Of a DNA stretch of 64,000 bases, positions 24,772-37,100 are shown one piece after another. The DNA comes from Erythrobasidium yunnanense (lineage: Eukaryota; Basidiomycota; Cystobasidiomycetes; Erythrobasidiales; Erythrobasidiaceae), in NCBI GenBank assembly GCA_001600175.1, contig BCJC01000008.1, positions 870,781-934,780 of the forward strand. Direction: 5' to 3'. The position numbers and the translations under genes were made by a program. Below the pieces are notes generated by a model. The model ran no database searches. It was not told the origin of the DNA and worked only from the letters and a program-made list of their open reading frames with translations. How positions within the stretch are numbered: position 1 is the first letter of the stretch; every line of letters begins with the position of its first letter.

Positions 24772-27700
24772 TTACAGGCCCAACCAGGTGAATCCTTCCT
24801 TGACAATGACCTCCTTCGACAAGGTCAGATTGGCGAGCGAGTTGCCAATCATGACTGTATATATGGCTTTCTCCACCGCCCAGCTCCCAGTGACATTGCC
24901 GTGCTTCGCGGTATCATTCCAGTACGAGAAGGCGCCTCTGTCCAGTGTCATCTCAACGGTCTTGCTCTCGCCTGCTTCGAGGTGGACTTTTCCGAATGCT
25001 GCCAACTCCATTGCTGGCCTTGGTAGTGGGCACTTGCTGCTCGAGATATAGCACTGCACGACCTCTCCGCCAGCGATCTTACCGGTGTTCTTCACAGTCA
25101 CCTTTACAGATAGTCCAAGCGAGCCAGCGGAAGCACCGTACTTCGGCTCGCTGACGACCGCGTTGCTTATTTCAAACGTAGTATAAGAGAGACCATGTCC
25201 GAAACTAGCCAAGACAGGTGTAGGAGGAGTCTTGGAGATGAGTGATCGATAGGCCACAAAGACATCCTCATTATAGAGTGACTTGCCATCCACGCCAGGG
25301 AAGTAGGGGTGTGAAGGGACATCCTCTAACTTGATAGGGAAGGTAAGAGGCAGCTTAGCTGACGGATTATGCTCCCCAAACAGGACTGATGCAATCCCAT
25401 TGCCAGACTCGTTTCCTCCATAAAATGCCTGACATGGGGGAGTAAGCTTGAGCAAGCGAATCAAGATGCGCTACTGTACCTGCACTACAGCCTTCGTAAG
25501 ATCGTGCCAAGGCATCTCGCATTGAGTTCCGCTCTGTATCACGACTACCGAGTTCGAGTTGACCTCCAAGACCTGCTTGATCATATCGTCGACGCCCTCT
25601 GGTAGCTTCATGTTAGGTCGGTCGACTGATAGACAAAGGAGGAGCAGGTCAGCTAGCTGAATACCTGAGCCAGGTAGAAATTTCGCACATCCTTCGCTCT
25701 CGAAATCACCACTGAGACCTGCGACGACGATGACTGCATCGCAAGACTTTGCTACCTCGACAGCGTCCATTACTGCTTGCTTTGCGTTTATGATCTTGCC
25801 TGCCCCGATGCGGAAGCCTCCTCGTCCAATGAGATCCGCTAAAGACGAAACGAGTAGGTATCAGTTGTAGTTTTGAATGGGAAAGGTTTAATCTACTAAC
25901 CTCCCTCTACTACAGGCCGAAGATTGCTCCACTTCATCTCGATTTTGTACTTTTGACCCGCTTTCATAGATATAGTATTCTTGACTTCGACGGTACCAGA
26001 GCCAAAGAAGATATCTCCTCTTTGTTGATCTTTCGAATTGCTGACTAGCAGCTTGTCGTCCAGGTATAGATCAGCTTGTCCGCTACATCGCCCTCAACTC
26101 AGCTTACATGCTCTACGAAATGTACGGAGCGCATCTGGACTCACGCTACTGCCAGCCCAAATTCCCATTCGCCGTCTTCGTCTGGTGTGAAGCTTCCTGC
26201 AACTCGCATGTAGAATTGCTGTGGGACGTAGTCTGGAATGCCGTCCGCTAACAAGCCTACAGCTGTATCACTGAGCATACTATAAAGAGGCTCTTGTCCT
26301 TTCTCTTGATCAGGATCCTGCTTGTAGCAGTCTAGTTTCAGGTGGCCTTTCTTGCCGTCATCTGTCTGGACGAGGGGATCTACCAAAGGCAGATAGCGGG
26401 ATGCTTGTGCGCCAACAGAGTAGACGACCTCTATGCCATGCTTTGCGGCAAGAGCCTCGATGCCTTCTTTGGGTGAAACGGCATATGTAGTCTTCATCGA
26501 TGCTGATCCACCACCGCTGTCCGAGACGTAAGTACAGAGCTAAGTGGTACAAAACGTGTATATTACCTGATGTTGGCGGTCTTGACGCTTGGCCCGATAA
26601 GGGCGATTTTCTTCATTTTCTCTTTCGCGAGAGGCAGCATATTCCCCTCATTCTTGATGAGCACAACAGCCTCTTGAGCAGCTCTCTTCAGCAAAGCTCT
26701 CGTCTCTGGACTGTCTCCACTCTCTTCCGGCTTATCGAAAGGTATTTTGGAAGCGATCGCACGATTGACAAGTTCAAGAATCTGAAAGTGCGGTCAGTAT
26801 TACTCCTTTCGTGGATCGAAACAATACCAGCTCACTCTACCTGCGCTTTCATCGAGATCTCTACTCTGCAGTTTGCCTGAAGCTATGGCACGAGTGAGAG
26901 GCGTTCCTCTGAAGATCGGTCCGCCCGGCATTTCCAGATCCAGGCCCGCTTTCAGCGCCTCCACCGTCGAGTACATGCCGAACCAATCGCTCATGGTCAT
27001 GCCTTTCCAGCCCCATTCCTTTCTTAGAATGTCTTGTAGAATGAGGGGGTTCTCCGAGACGTGTAGGCCGTTTACCCGGTTGTATCTATCATCAACATCG
27101 TCAGCAATATAATATATATATAGTATTAGATGACATGGCTCACGCCGTCATAATTGCCCACGGCTCGCCTTCACGGATGGCAATCTGGAAAGCCTTGAGG
27201 TAGATCTCACGCAGAGCTCGCATCGTAAGCTCTGATGAATTGCTGTTCCTGTCGAGTTCTTGATCGTTGCATACGAAGTGCTTGGGAGTAGCTGCTACAC
27301 CTTGGCTTTGGCATCCTCGAATGATCGCTGCACTTAACTTTCCGCTGAGGTAAGGGTCTTCGGAATACGATTCAAAGCCTCGTCCGCCAAGAGGAGAGCG
27401 CTGAAGAACATATGAGCGCGACGTGCGCCGGATCGCAAAATACTATTGCGCTACCTGAATGTTCAGGGTCGGCCCAAGCCATACGTGGGCACCTTTTTGG
27501 GCGCACTCCTTGCCCATCTGTTGTCCGAGCTCTTCCAGTAGCTTTGTGTCCCATGTTGCTCCTAGGCCGGTCGCACACTGTATGACGCGAATTAGTCGGC
27601 ATTATGCGACTCTTAAGACCAGACTGAAAGCCAACTGACAGGAAAGCAGTTTGAGGGAACTCCTCCAAAGAATTTAATCCCTCTTATACCATTAGCTGTC

Positions 27701-27952
27701 GAAGAAGAGAGACTTCAGATTGTTGATCCGGACTACCGGCTTGGGTGGAGACGCACGACCGTCGCTGACTCTGACTCTTGGAATACCAAGGCTTTCCACT
27801 GGATGAGTATGCCAGAAGTCTGCTCAGATCCAGGGCGTGAGAATGTGGTCGATGTGGTTGCAAGCGAGGTCCAGAAACTTGCCAGAGCCGGAGAGGAGCA
27901 GGATCTTGTCTTGGGCGCTGAGCTTGCTGAGGGTTTCTTGAATGTCGAGCAT
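24772..27952 (-). CDS. GH3 beta-glucosidase with PA14 insert, intracellular type
   Basis: Glycoside hydrolase family 3 enzyme releasing glucose from beta-glucosides. Starts [20 protein letters not shown] (ATG at 27952) with no signal peptide, so probably cytosolic, like the Kluyveromyces marxianus type. Order: first GH3 domain with [64 protein letters not shown], and the nucleophile Asp in [13 protein letters not shown]14 insert around 25940-26500 ([20 protein letters not shown]); second GH3 domain with [17 protein letters not shown]; fibronectin-III-like end with [14 protein letters not shown] and GFTWLGL. About ten introns. The second, at 27820-27882, appears to be GC-AG (GCAAGT donor). The usual SDGPNG turn reads SDANG across the next junction, so that splice site is uncertain. 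Confidence 0.93.
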
Positions 27953-28222
27953 GATGGTGGACGAGATGGTAAGAAGACAAGAGTGATCTCTACTTCTTCA
28001 ATGGATAGACAAGAACATCGTACCGACCTCCGGGAGGATTCAGGCAATTCGGCCGGACAAGCGAGGTGCTCGCTGCTCTGTCACAGATATCTCAAGGTCA
28101 TGAGCACGATGAGCATTGTACATCTGTCGACGGTATAGACCAGCTTGCGCTTCTGGTCTCTGACTCTGGTTCCATCGCGTCCTCTGGGTTGTGCTTGCTT
28201 CGAGTCCATCAACATCAGTGCG
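27953..28222. promoter_or_regulatory. Shared divergent promoter of beta-glucosidase and bS6m
   Basis: The 270 bp between the two divergent start codons must carry both promoters. I see no clear TATA element or obvious palindromic operator. Confidence 0.4.
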
Positions 28223-28829
28223 ATGCCGCTCTACGAGCTCGTCTGCGTTGCGAAGAAGTACGCGCAGTATGTGAGTATATTGCGATAGCAAAGAGCCGGC
28301 GCTGCCGCTGCTGCGACTGCGCTATGCTCGATATCACCAGCCAGAAATTCTGATGCTGCTTCCCGACAGACGCCTATACAAACGCTGGTCCAGCAGACAG
28401 CATCCTACATCCATTCCCAAGGAGGCTGCGTACGCCGTCTCGACAGTCATGGCCTTCAACGACTTCCCAAAGTGATACGAAAGGACGGAGAAGACGAGCA
28501 TACAGCGCAGTGCGTTGTCTTTGCTGGCTGTCTCTGTTGATGTTCCAGTTGCTGACGACATACGTCCCAGCTACTGGAGTATGCTCTTCGACACAAGTCC
28601 CATGGTCTTGAAAGAGCTTGGGAAACAGATGCGAAGTGATCCCCGAGTACTGAGATGGACAACGCTCAAGAAGGGAACTACTCTGGAACAAGTTACTCAG
28701 CCTACACACTTCACAAACTCTGCAATGTCATATCCCGCTGCTCCTTCGACAGCGACCCTGCTCAATACGCAAGCATTAAATGCAAATCAAAGGAATCGAG
28801 GGAAAAGTGTAGATGACACCTCGCGGTAG
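28223..28829 (+). CDS. MRP17: Mitochondrial small ribosomal subunit protein bS6m (Mrp17)
   Basis: Ribosomal protein of the bS6 family in the mitochondrial small subunit. Exon 1 gives MPLYELVCVAKKYAQY, the typical fungal bS6m start (ATG at 28223). Exon 2 gives TPIQTLVQQTASYIHSQGGC then VRRLDSHGLQRLPKVIRKDG. Exon 3 gives YWSMLFDTSPMVLKELGKQM and RSDPRVLRWTTLKKGTTLEQ, the conserved bS6 ending, followed by a short Asn/Ser tail to TAG at 28827-28829. The exon 1/2 junction can be read with a GTGAGT or a GTATAT donor five bases apart; the latter keeps the frame with the acceptor CACCAG. Length of about 150 residues fits. Confidence 0.9.
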
Positions 28830-29588
28830 CATTGAAGGGAGGCGCCGCAAGTTCTTCAAGTTTCGTTACATATCAGTCGAACGGGGGCGCTGTTGGATCT
28901 AGGTATCATACGGAAATCTGCATACCATCCCTTCGCGCTGGCTAGCGTCGTTTAAGACAGTCGTTTGCAGTCCATATGTATCAGTATGTACCATAGTGGC
29001 TCATAGGCATCATCATAGCAGTAATTGTCCATCGAAGGTCAAGTTACGAGACAGATCGGAAAGCTTGCTCGTGACAACCCTCAAACGAACCGCCGCGCGT
29101 TGAGTTTGCGAGCCTGGTCAAGTACGAAGACAGTAGGAGAACAAACGGAACTTTGCGCGAAATGAGCGTGAAATGGGCAGAGACAGCAGGCGGAAACAGG
29201 TACGACAACGGATGAGGTATGAGGTACGATTAAGGCTAGAAGAAGGGAGTGCACAACAGGAAATGAAGCCAGTGAAAAGCCAACCCAGATAGGAACGACT
29301 GATGGCTCAGCGGCGCCAGCAAACAAGCGCCTGACGATGTGTTCGCAGGAGGCATGCGAATCGGTAGTTGTTTACGTGACGTGCGTAGTATTGATAGCTG
29401 TGAATCGTAAAGATGTCCGTTTAATCGCGCACTGGTTTCAGCTCAGCTCCACCAGATACCGTCAGTAACCTGCCTCGTCAGCCTACTTGTGCTTGTGTAG
29501 ATTGCAGCGCAACAGTTAGCTACCCACCAAACTACGGATCTTGGTGCACCAGAATCTGCATAGCCAGCCAACGAATGGATTCTGTCAT
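28830..29588. other. Convergent 3' intergenic stretch (759 bp)
   Basis: Lies between the stops of bS6m (+) and glutamate 5-kinase (-). One 81-codon minus-strand frame (29081-29326) is hydrophobic and Cys-rich but has no recognisable motif and I treat it as chance. No tRNA-like or repeat structure seen. Confidence 0.4.
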
Positions 29589-31336
29589 CTATAGCTCCAA
29601 CTTCTTTAAGCTCGTTATACTTTCCACACAATGCTCTACCTCTATATAGCCTAGGATCTTCTCGATCTCTGAGCTTTTGTGTCCTTTGATCTTGTCGATC
29701 TCTTGCGAGTTGTAGTTGGTCAAACCCCGTCCGAACTCTTTGTCTTCCCATCCTTCTTCCTCTTCGAGAGCAGGAGAGACTTCTGTGTCTAGTATACTTC
29801 CAGTCGGGGCTGCATCATCGTGATCTGCGATAGCCCGAAGACCAGAGCGTCCCCGATACGGAGAGTTGGCTCGACTAGCCTCAGGCGTATCTGCAGGCGT
29901 GTAATCGTAGCCTCTATCCCTTGATTTGCCTCTTGAGCGACTTCTTCTTCGATAAGGTGTCGGGGGCGCCCCGGCTGTCCTCTGATGCCGCACTACAATG
30001 GTTACAGCTTGTCCAGCTGCAAAGACACCTTCCACTGCTAAGACGCCGGCAGGGAGAAGTCGTCCTCCGTTACCGGAAGATGATGAGGAAGAGGAGGTAG
30101 TGAGTTGATCTTTGGCAGCAAGAATGGTAGAAGAGGAGGGAGTAGAAGCAGTCGAGGAGGAGGCAGTATGGATTCCGTTAGCAGCACTTTGACCTGTACT
30201 ACTATGGAGAGAGGACCGAACAATAGCTCGGTAGGCACCTTCATCGATGATGATACGGCCACGAGGTTTCAGCCCATGCAAGACCCACCATCGCCGATCG
30301 CTCAGCGGGCTTTCTTTGGGTATAAATAAAGTATGCAGAGGGGTCTTCGTTGTATATTCTGCTTCACCTTCTGTGGTATCGGTATGTAGAAGGTGCGACT
30401 GCGATACGATGCCTAGAATATTGCTGGGATGCATTCCGTGTGTGATGATAGTCGCGACGCCAGCTCCGGTTGCCAACTCTGCAGCAATGATTTTCGTTTC
30501 CATCCCTCCTGTGCCTAAACTGCTCCCCAGAGTCGCAGTCGATACGAGCTGTCTGACAGCTTCGATGTCGCGAACGATTCGCACGGGTTTAGCTGTATCT
30601 GGAAATCGCCGAGGGTTCTCTGTATACAGACAATCGACGTCTGTGAGCAAGAACAGGTAGTCTGCCTGCACCATTGAAGCTGCTATTGCGGACAATGTAT
30701 CGTTATCGCCAAACTTGATCTCGGACACAGAGACTGTGTCATTCTCGTTGATGATGGGGATGACGCCATATGAGAGGAGGGAGGAAAGTGTCTTTGTCGA
30801 GTTAAGATAGCGCGAGCGCTGGTGTTTGAGACGATATAAAAACAGTGAGTCACGTGGAAGCAAGAAGATTATGGACAGAAGATGTCAGAAGTAGCTTCTT
30901 CCAGCAGTAGCTAGTGACTGCTCACGTCTGATATGTCGCTCCTAGTCAGCAGGACCTGTGCGATCGGCTGACCAAGCATGGAAAAGAGATTGTCCCAAAG
31001 AGCAATAAGTCTACCCTGTCCGATAGCAGCTAGAGCCTGGCGAGCAGCATTAGCATGTAGAATGACTTCTTCCGGATAGATCAAGCCGACCTGCTTCTCC
31101 TGTAGGGCTTTTGGGCGCTTCTTCAAGTCCATTCTTTTGAGACCCATCCCGATAGCACCGCTGGAAACGAGGACCACGCGATGTCCCAGGGCTTTCAAGC
31201 TGCATACTGTCTCTGTGATTGCAGCTAACAGTGCGAGCTGCGGCTGATAGGAGCCCTCATTGACGATACTGGATGTTCCGAGCTTTATGACAATTGTGAG
31301 GGCGTCGCTGGCGCCGACATGGCGTGGATTGCGCAT
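29589..31336 (-). CDS. PRO1: Glutamate 5-kinase with PUA domain
   Basis: First enzyme of proline synthesis: phosphorylates L-glutamate to gamma-glutamyl phosphate in the cytosol. Amino-acid-kinase motifs in order: TIVIKLGTSSIV, VVLVSSGAIGMGLKRMDLKK, ALAAIGQGRLIALWDNLFSM, SYGVIPIINENDTVSVSEIK, FGDNDTLSAIAASMVQADYL, LLTDVDCLYTENPRRFPDTA, GSSLGTGGMETKIIAAELAT. The PUA domain starts at GLKPRGRIIIDEGAYRAI and resumes with LLPAGVLAVEGVFAAGQAV, but is broken by a Ser/Thr-rich insert and then a long Arg/Ser and acidic insert (SRSRGKSRDRGYDYTPADTP onward) before EIDKIKGHKSSEIEKILGYI. The 54-nt stopless segment at 31037-31090 is an intron (EKQ joins ALAAIGQ). A second intron lies at about 30860-30930. 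Proline feedback control is expected in the family but not visible here. Confidence 0.94.
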
Positions 31337-31498
31337 GGATGTCGTCTATCCAAACTGTCCTGCTTGCTGTTTGTGTCTTGACGCCTTGTGTCTTGTCAAG
31401 AACCAACGCCTCTCTTTGCGCAAATCGACTTAGCCGTTTTCTAGGCCAATTCTGACCCATCCAGTTCTTGGTTCTCTTCTACATCAATCGCATCAACG

Positions 31499-33428
31499 AT
31501 GGGCGCGCTGTGCTGCAAGCCAGAGGTGCGAAACAACAACGACAACGACGCTGCCAACTTCCTAGCTGATCCCTGCGATGTCTCGGATCTGATAACAACA
31601 GCAAATCGACTTTGATGCCCCCGTAGACCTCTGGCACTTCTACCTTCTCAGATCTGTCGGGAAAGGCGCGTTTGGAAAGGTTAGAACAGTCAGCGTTACA
31701 TCTACCCTGCTCGAAAATCTGATATGGATTCGGTCGTCTCGTTCGCAAGGTCCGCGTAGTCCAGCACAAGCAGTCCAAAGCCCTCTACGCCCTCAAATAC
31801 ATCAACAAACAGGTGTGTGGAATATATCCTGTCACAATCCCCCAATCCAGACTGCAGAAAAACGAGGCGCACGACCGCGATGCTTAGGCCTGGGGCCCGT
31901 GTCGACCGACAGCTGCCATGCTGTGGTACAGGCTGGCGCCTCGATTCGCATACATTTGCATACATACCCGCAAGCAAATGCTGACTTGTCTGATCCTCCG
32001 GGACCTACCCTTTTCTCGCATATCAACAGCGCTGCATTCGCCAACATGCCGTACAGAACATCATCCAAGAACGGCGTTTACTCGAAGAGATCGACTGTCT
32101 ATACGTATGCAACTTGCGATATGCCTTCCAAGACGACGAAAACCTATTCATGGTCCTGGATCTCATGCTCGGCGGAGACCTACGCTTTCATCTAGATAGG
32201 ATGGGACATTTGCCGGAAGACACGGTTCGCTTCATCGTTGCAGAGATAGCGCTGGCGCTAGACTATCTGCATAGTAAAGGCATCGTTCATCGGTAAATTA
32301 CTCTTTCGGTGTCTATCAATCGGCAAACATGCTGATATTGATGTTTTTTACGTTCGCAACGTATACAGCGACATCAAGCCAGACAATATTCTATTGGACG
32401 AGAAGGGCCATGCACATTTGACAGACTTCAACATCGCAGTCCACTTCACAGAACGGCGCGCCTTGACTTCCGTTGCTGGCTCGATGGCATACATGGCGCC
32501 CGAAGTGCTTACAAAGCGTGGGTATACGTATACTGTCGACTGGTGGAGTTTGGGCGTCACGGCTTGGGAGCTATTACTCGGGAAGAGACCCTTCAGGGGA
32601 AAGACAAATTCGGCACTCACAATGTGCATATTGAAGGATTCCCTCAAACTTCCGGAAAATCAGCCTCAGCAAGTCAGTGAAGAATGTCTGGACTTCATCA
32701 GAGGGGTAAGCTACGTCTATCGCCTTTACACACTGCAGCCATGTTAACACGATTACGCAGCTCCTCGAACGCGACACGAATAAGCGGATAGGGTGCAAAG
32801 GGGCGGGAGGACTGGAAAATCTGAAGACGCATCCTTGGATGGCCTCGCTAGACTGGGCAGCCATGGAGAACAAGACGGGGACACCGCTTTTCGTCCCAGA
32901 TAGCAAGAAGGCAAACTTCGATGCAACGCACGAACTGGAAGAACTGTTATTGGAAGATAACCCACTCAAAGCAAAGAAGCGGAATCCGAAGAATGATATC
33001 AATACGATGTCATCGGAAATGCGCCTGATGGAGGAGACTTTCTTGGTCTATGACCATACGGCTATGACACGCAAATGTCCGTCGATGTGCAATAAACTTG
33101 TCAGTATTATTTGCTGACTTAGCCTCACGCAGCCTGGTTCCCTGATCCGCATGGGCAGACTTCGAGTACGGAAAATTCGAAAGTCCTGTCAATAGACGAT
33201 CAGCCTCTATCGAGTAGGGTGAATACTCCGATGGGCGACTACCCGAACAGCCACAGCCCAAGCCAACTATCACCGCATGGTCGGCCGCTAACTGGTCAAT
33301 CGGCCAGATCGACTGCAGCGCCGGGTCAGGCCTTCGAACTTAGTGAAAAGGCCACCTCTCCCACCGATTCACATCCACAACCACCAGCGTCGTTACAGCA
33401 GCAGCAGCGGCTCGGCGTGGCACACTAA
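31499..33428 (+). CDS. Ser/Thr protein kinase, YANK/STK32 family
   Basis: AGC-related kinase. Exon 1 encodes MGALCCKPE, a likely N-myristoylation site with adjacent palmitoylatable Cys. Then [20 protein letters not shown], glycine loop [17 protein letters not shown]-type lysine in [31 protein letters not shown], hinge [20 protein letters not shown], catalytic loop [23 protein letters not shown] in place of DFG ([20 protein letters not shown]), [20 protein letters not shown] and [21 protein letters not shown] and the tail ([20 protein letters not shown], later [12 protein letters not shown]) are hallmarks of STK32. The HRD motif is split by an intron after HR. The third intron is long for this window (about 215 nt, 31814-32030). 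The end at 33428 depends on the last intron (GTCCGT...CGCAG). Confidence 0.92.
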
Positions 33429-34152
33429 AATCCAAGCAGTGACTGCTCCTCTTAGGCGTGACTATGTCTGCCCTTTGCCAAGATATTATAATACCTCAAA
33501 GGATAAACCGGCACACCATTCCGACCTTCGCAAATGAACCATCCCATGCACTCCATCAAAGTGGATTTCGTCGGATCTCGAAATCTTTAATCATCGTTGT
33601 AATACACGCCTCCTGATTCCTCTCGCTCTCATACGTCCTCACACCATCGTTCTCCGCTTCTTTTCCTGTTCGTCATTCTTCTTGGGTTTTTATGGTGCAT
33701 CTCCTATATTCTGGCATACAGTTCCTATTCCACCCTCGTCAACATCAGTAGCAACATTCCATTCATTTTTAGAATTAGGTATGGAAGAAGTACTGGGTTC
33801 TGTACTGCAGTCGTAGTTTAGCAGTATCTAAGGGTTGTCTGGAATATCGTAAGACTGCTACAATTTGTTGTCACTTGTTACTACGCTACTGCCTTCGTAC
33901 GCACATCTTCTCTCGTTCGGCAGATCCGGGCGTCGGCTTGTTCAGAGCAGCTTCATGAAGTCTGGTCAGCACAAAGGGTCGATTTCACCATGCTCGATCG
34001 AAGCGATACCCAGGATTACATTGTACAGCTTGCTTAAACCAATCATTACGAACCCCACGAGGCGCCTTTATACAGCTACTACAACACTAACTGAAGTATG
34101 TATGACTCACGAGCCGCTCGTACAACTACTTTATCACCCGCAAACAGACTAC
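33429..34152. other. Convergent 3' intergenic stretch (724 bp)
   Basis: Between the stops of the YANK kinase (+) and cohesin SA (-). Pyrimidine-rich and A/T-rich, consistent with two 3' UTRs. A 97-codon plus-strand frame at 33865-34158 has no recognisable feature and runs into the SA stop; treated as chance. Confidence 0.4.
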
Positions 34153-37100
34153 TTATAAACGGAAACGCTTCTCCCTAGGTTGGCCATCATCTTGTGTGCC
34201 AGGCGGTGAGTCGGGTATGTGCGCCAATGATTCCTCGTCATCCTCCAGCGTACGTCTAGTGAAGGCAGGCGAGAAGTCTCTAGACGGCAGCGAGGATGCT
34301 GCACCAGGAGAAGAGGGTATGCCACTGAGTCCAGGTGAAGAAGGAGGTGCTATTTCGCTGTCTTGTCTTTTGCGCTTCTGCGAGCCAGGTGCAGCTCGGC
34401 GCCGAGGCAGCCCCAGGCTAGTCGCATCGATCTCGTCATCTTCATCTGCATTCCGAGATGAGGCAGTAGCTTTGCCTGGCGAGTCTCGACTAGGTAGAGT
34501 CAGGTTATCGTCATCTTCCTCGACTTCGTCTACTGGTTGCAGCCTTTCTCCTCCATCGGCGCCGGACTCCGGCTCTGTGTCGAGGTCCATACTTGGCACA
34601 TTGGTGTTGTTGCTGTTGGTCGTCGCCTTTGTAGGCTTTGCGCGTGCCTGAGACTTGGGCTTGGACGGCTTGCGCTGAGGACCTGAGGGTTGCGCCTCTG
34701 CAGCTTCTTCGTCGACATCGCTGTCTTCTTCTTCATATATTGTATTTGGCACACCCGAAGTTCGTCCGCTTCGTCTGGTAGGTAGTCGTACATTCCCAGG
34801 CTTGTCTTTGCCCTTTTGCAACTTTTTCGCGCCTGCCATCGCCCTGGCTCGTGGTCGCTTCCGTACAGGAGCTGCGCCCTCTCCGTCATCGTCATCGGCT
34901 TCTTCCTCGGATACATCGTCGCCGTTGCTTGGCTTTTTAGTCTGTTTGCGAGCGGCGGCGCGGATGTCTATCGAAAAAGGTCAGGTCAGCAACAAGCCTC
35001 GGACCCAAGCACAAATGCACATACTGCCATCCTTCGACATCAAGGTGACGAGCTTCTTTGTATAGGTCCGATAGCCTTCCCATGCCTTGGAAGTCTGCGA
35101 AGGAGTGACGCTATGCTCCTTCAGTGTCTTGTCAAGGTGTGTATGTCTAGGACAATCAGGATCAGTTCTGCAGTGCCAAGCAATCCTGCCAGATGGTTTG
35201 CGACCTACACAAGCTGTGCCTCCTTGCCTGACATGCCTAGAGTGAGCAGAACAAGCGCTTTGAACATAACGAGCGCTCTGCTCTTGCTTGCATTCCGGTC
35301 CTGACTTTCGAGCGTCTCGACTTTCTGTGCAGTATGATCGATAAGGTCGGTATGTAGGTTGACAAGCTGTTCGGCAGGTAGACGGGCAGTGATAGCGAAT
35401 TTGGTGCCTCGAGTAACGATGTGGCTTTGGAGAAGCTTTGCAAGTGAAACGAAGTGGGTGTCTGTCTTGGACCCGGATTTTAGGTAGATGTCGAGCGACT
35501 TCGCGAGACAGACACAGTCAGCCCGAGCGGCAGTAAGCGGCCGTATAAGATGACTTACACCACGAATGGACTCGCTGACTACGCTCGCAGCAGCTTGTGC
35601 ATCCTGACCTTGCACGCCATAGAAGCGCAATGCCTCGCCCAAAGCTTTACAGCACTCATTGTAGAACATCTCGAAGCGATCATAGCTGATCATCAATGTC
35701 GATGCATGTTGAAGGTCTAGCACGCCTGTGCAGATGGCTCGGGAGAAGGACGCTACCAAGTCGTTGAAAGCGTATTCTAGTGCTTGCTCTTCTAGTGTTT
35801 TGGGTTCGTAAGTAGTCGAAGCTGCATCGAGAACAAGTCAGCCGAGTCGTTCCTCGGGGTGGGTTATAGGATCGCTTGCAATCAGAGCTCTGCTTTCCTT
35901 TCGCTTTCTTCTGCACCTTTGCAGCTTGCCCGTCTTCAGCCTCACTGCCTTCCTGATCTTCATCCTCGACTACGTCCTCGTCGATCAAGTCTTCCTCGCC
36001 ATTCCTGTCTCCTTGCCTAGCCTGCAGGTGCTTTTCGATCTCTGCATTGACGAAGCCTGCACAGCGGTATTGCATTTCGACAGACAGGTCTGGAAGATCG
36101 TTCTCATCTTCGCTCACGTGCAAGCGAGCTTTGCAAGCTATCCTGAGATCCAGCAATGTCTTGAAGGCCTACATGATCGGAAAAGGTAAGTATCAGCATC
36201 TTGACTGATATGAAGGGTAACGAGACTGACGCTTCGCCTGACGCTGTCAACAGCTGAGTTTTCTCGGCCCAGAGCAAGATCGACGGTCCGCTCGATGAGA
36301 TGGTTGCGGAACTCGACCAAGTCTCGTTCGAGCGCTTCATCGCCTGGACTTTGTGTGATCTTCCAGAGAAAGTAGAAATAGAGGACTTCAAGCGACCTTT
36401 GCACCAGCTGTGTTGCGAAAAGCGATTTAGCCTTCGCTCGAAGCCGTAGAATGTGCATAGATTGACTCACACTTTCCTCATCGTCGAGACCTAAGAAGCC
36501 TCTTTCAAGAATATCCTTCGCGATAGTGACTATCGAATTCGGAGTATCCGGGTCGGTTTCTTCCAAAGCCGCACTGATATCCCAGCTCTTTGCCAACAAG
36601 CTTATCCTCAGCACGTTCCCACTCATCGAGTCTACCACGTCCTTCGGCAACAAAACCGCATTCGGGATATCCACTTCTCCCGCAGTCTGCTTGAGCGCAT
36701 CAATGACTTCTTTCTCTAGCGTCGTCTTCTGTTCAGTATTAGGTGCACTGAGGTTTTCTTCCTGAAGGAAGTAGCGAACAGTCTCCATTGTTCGTTCGAG
36801 AATGAATGGGTCGTGCTGCTTCATGAACTGCTTGCGAACGTCTTTCCAGAGCGATTCGTAGTTGCTGACAAGTCGCATGTCGAGGTAGAGGGATAGATTC
36901 ATTTGCTGAGGCAGAAGGAGGAGTGTTGAGATTCGAGTTGGATCGATCTGATTCTTAGCGAAGAGGCGAGGGAGATGGTTCATAAGCGAGCGTGTGACGC
37001 TTGAGAAGATCTGGTCACGAGCGTCCTCATCCTACAATCAATTCCTTGTTCAGCTTTGTGCCCAAGCAGCGTCAAACGAGAAGCTCACCTTCTTCGCCAT

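Noticed and set aside
28830-29588. Possible tRNA or non-coding RNA gene in the bS6m/PRO1 gap
   Set aside because: I looked for a T-arm-like GGTTCGAATCC pattern and cloverleaf arms on both strands and found none; the same was true of the other intergenic gaps.
34196-34651. Plus-strand open frame antisense to the cohesin SA tail
   Set aside because: Serine/glycine-rich translation of the complement of an acidic, disordered exon; a typical shadow.
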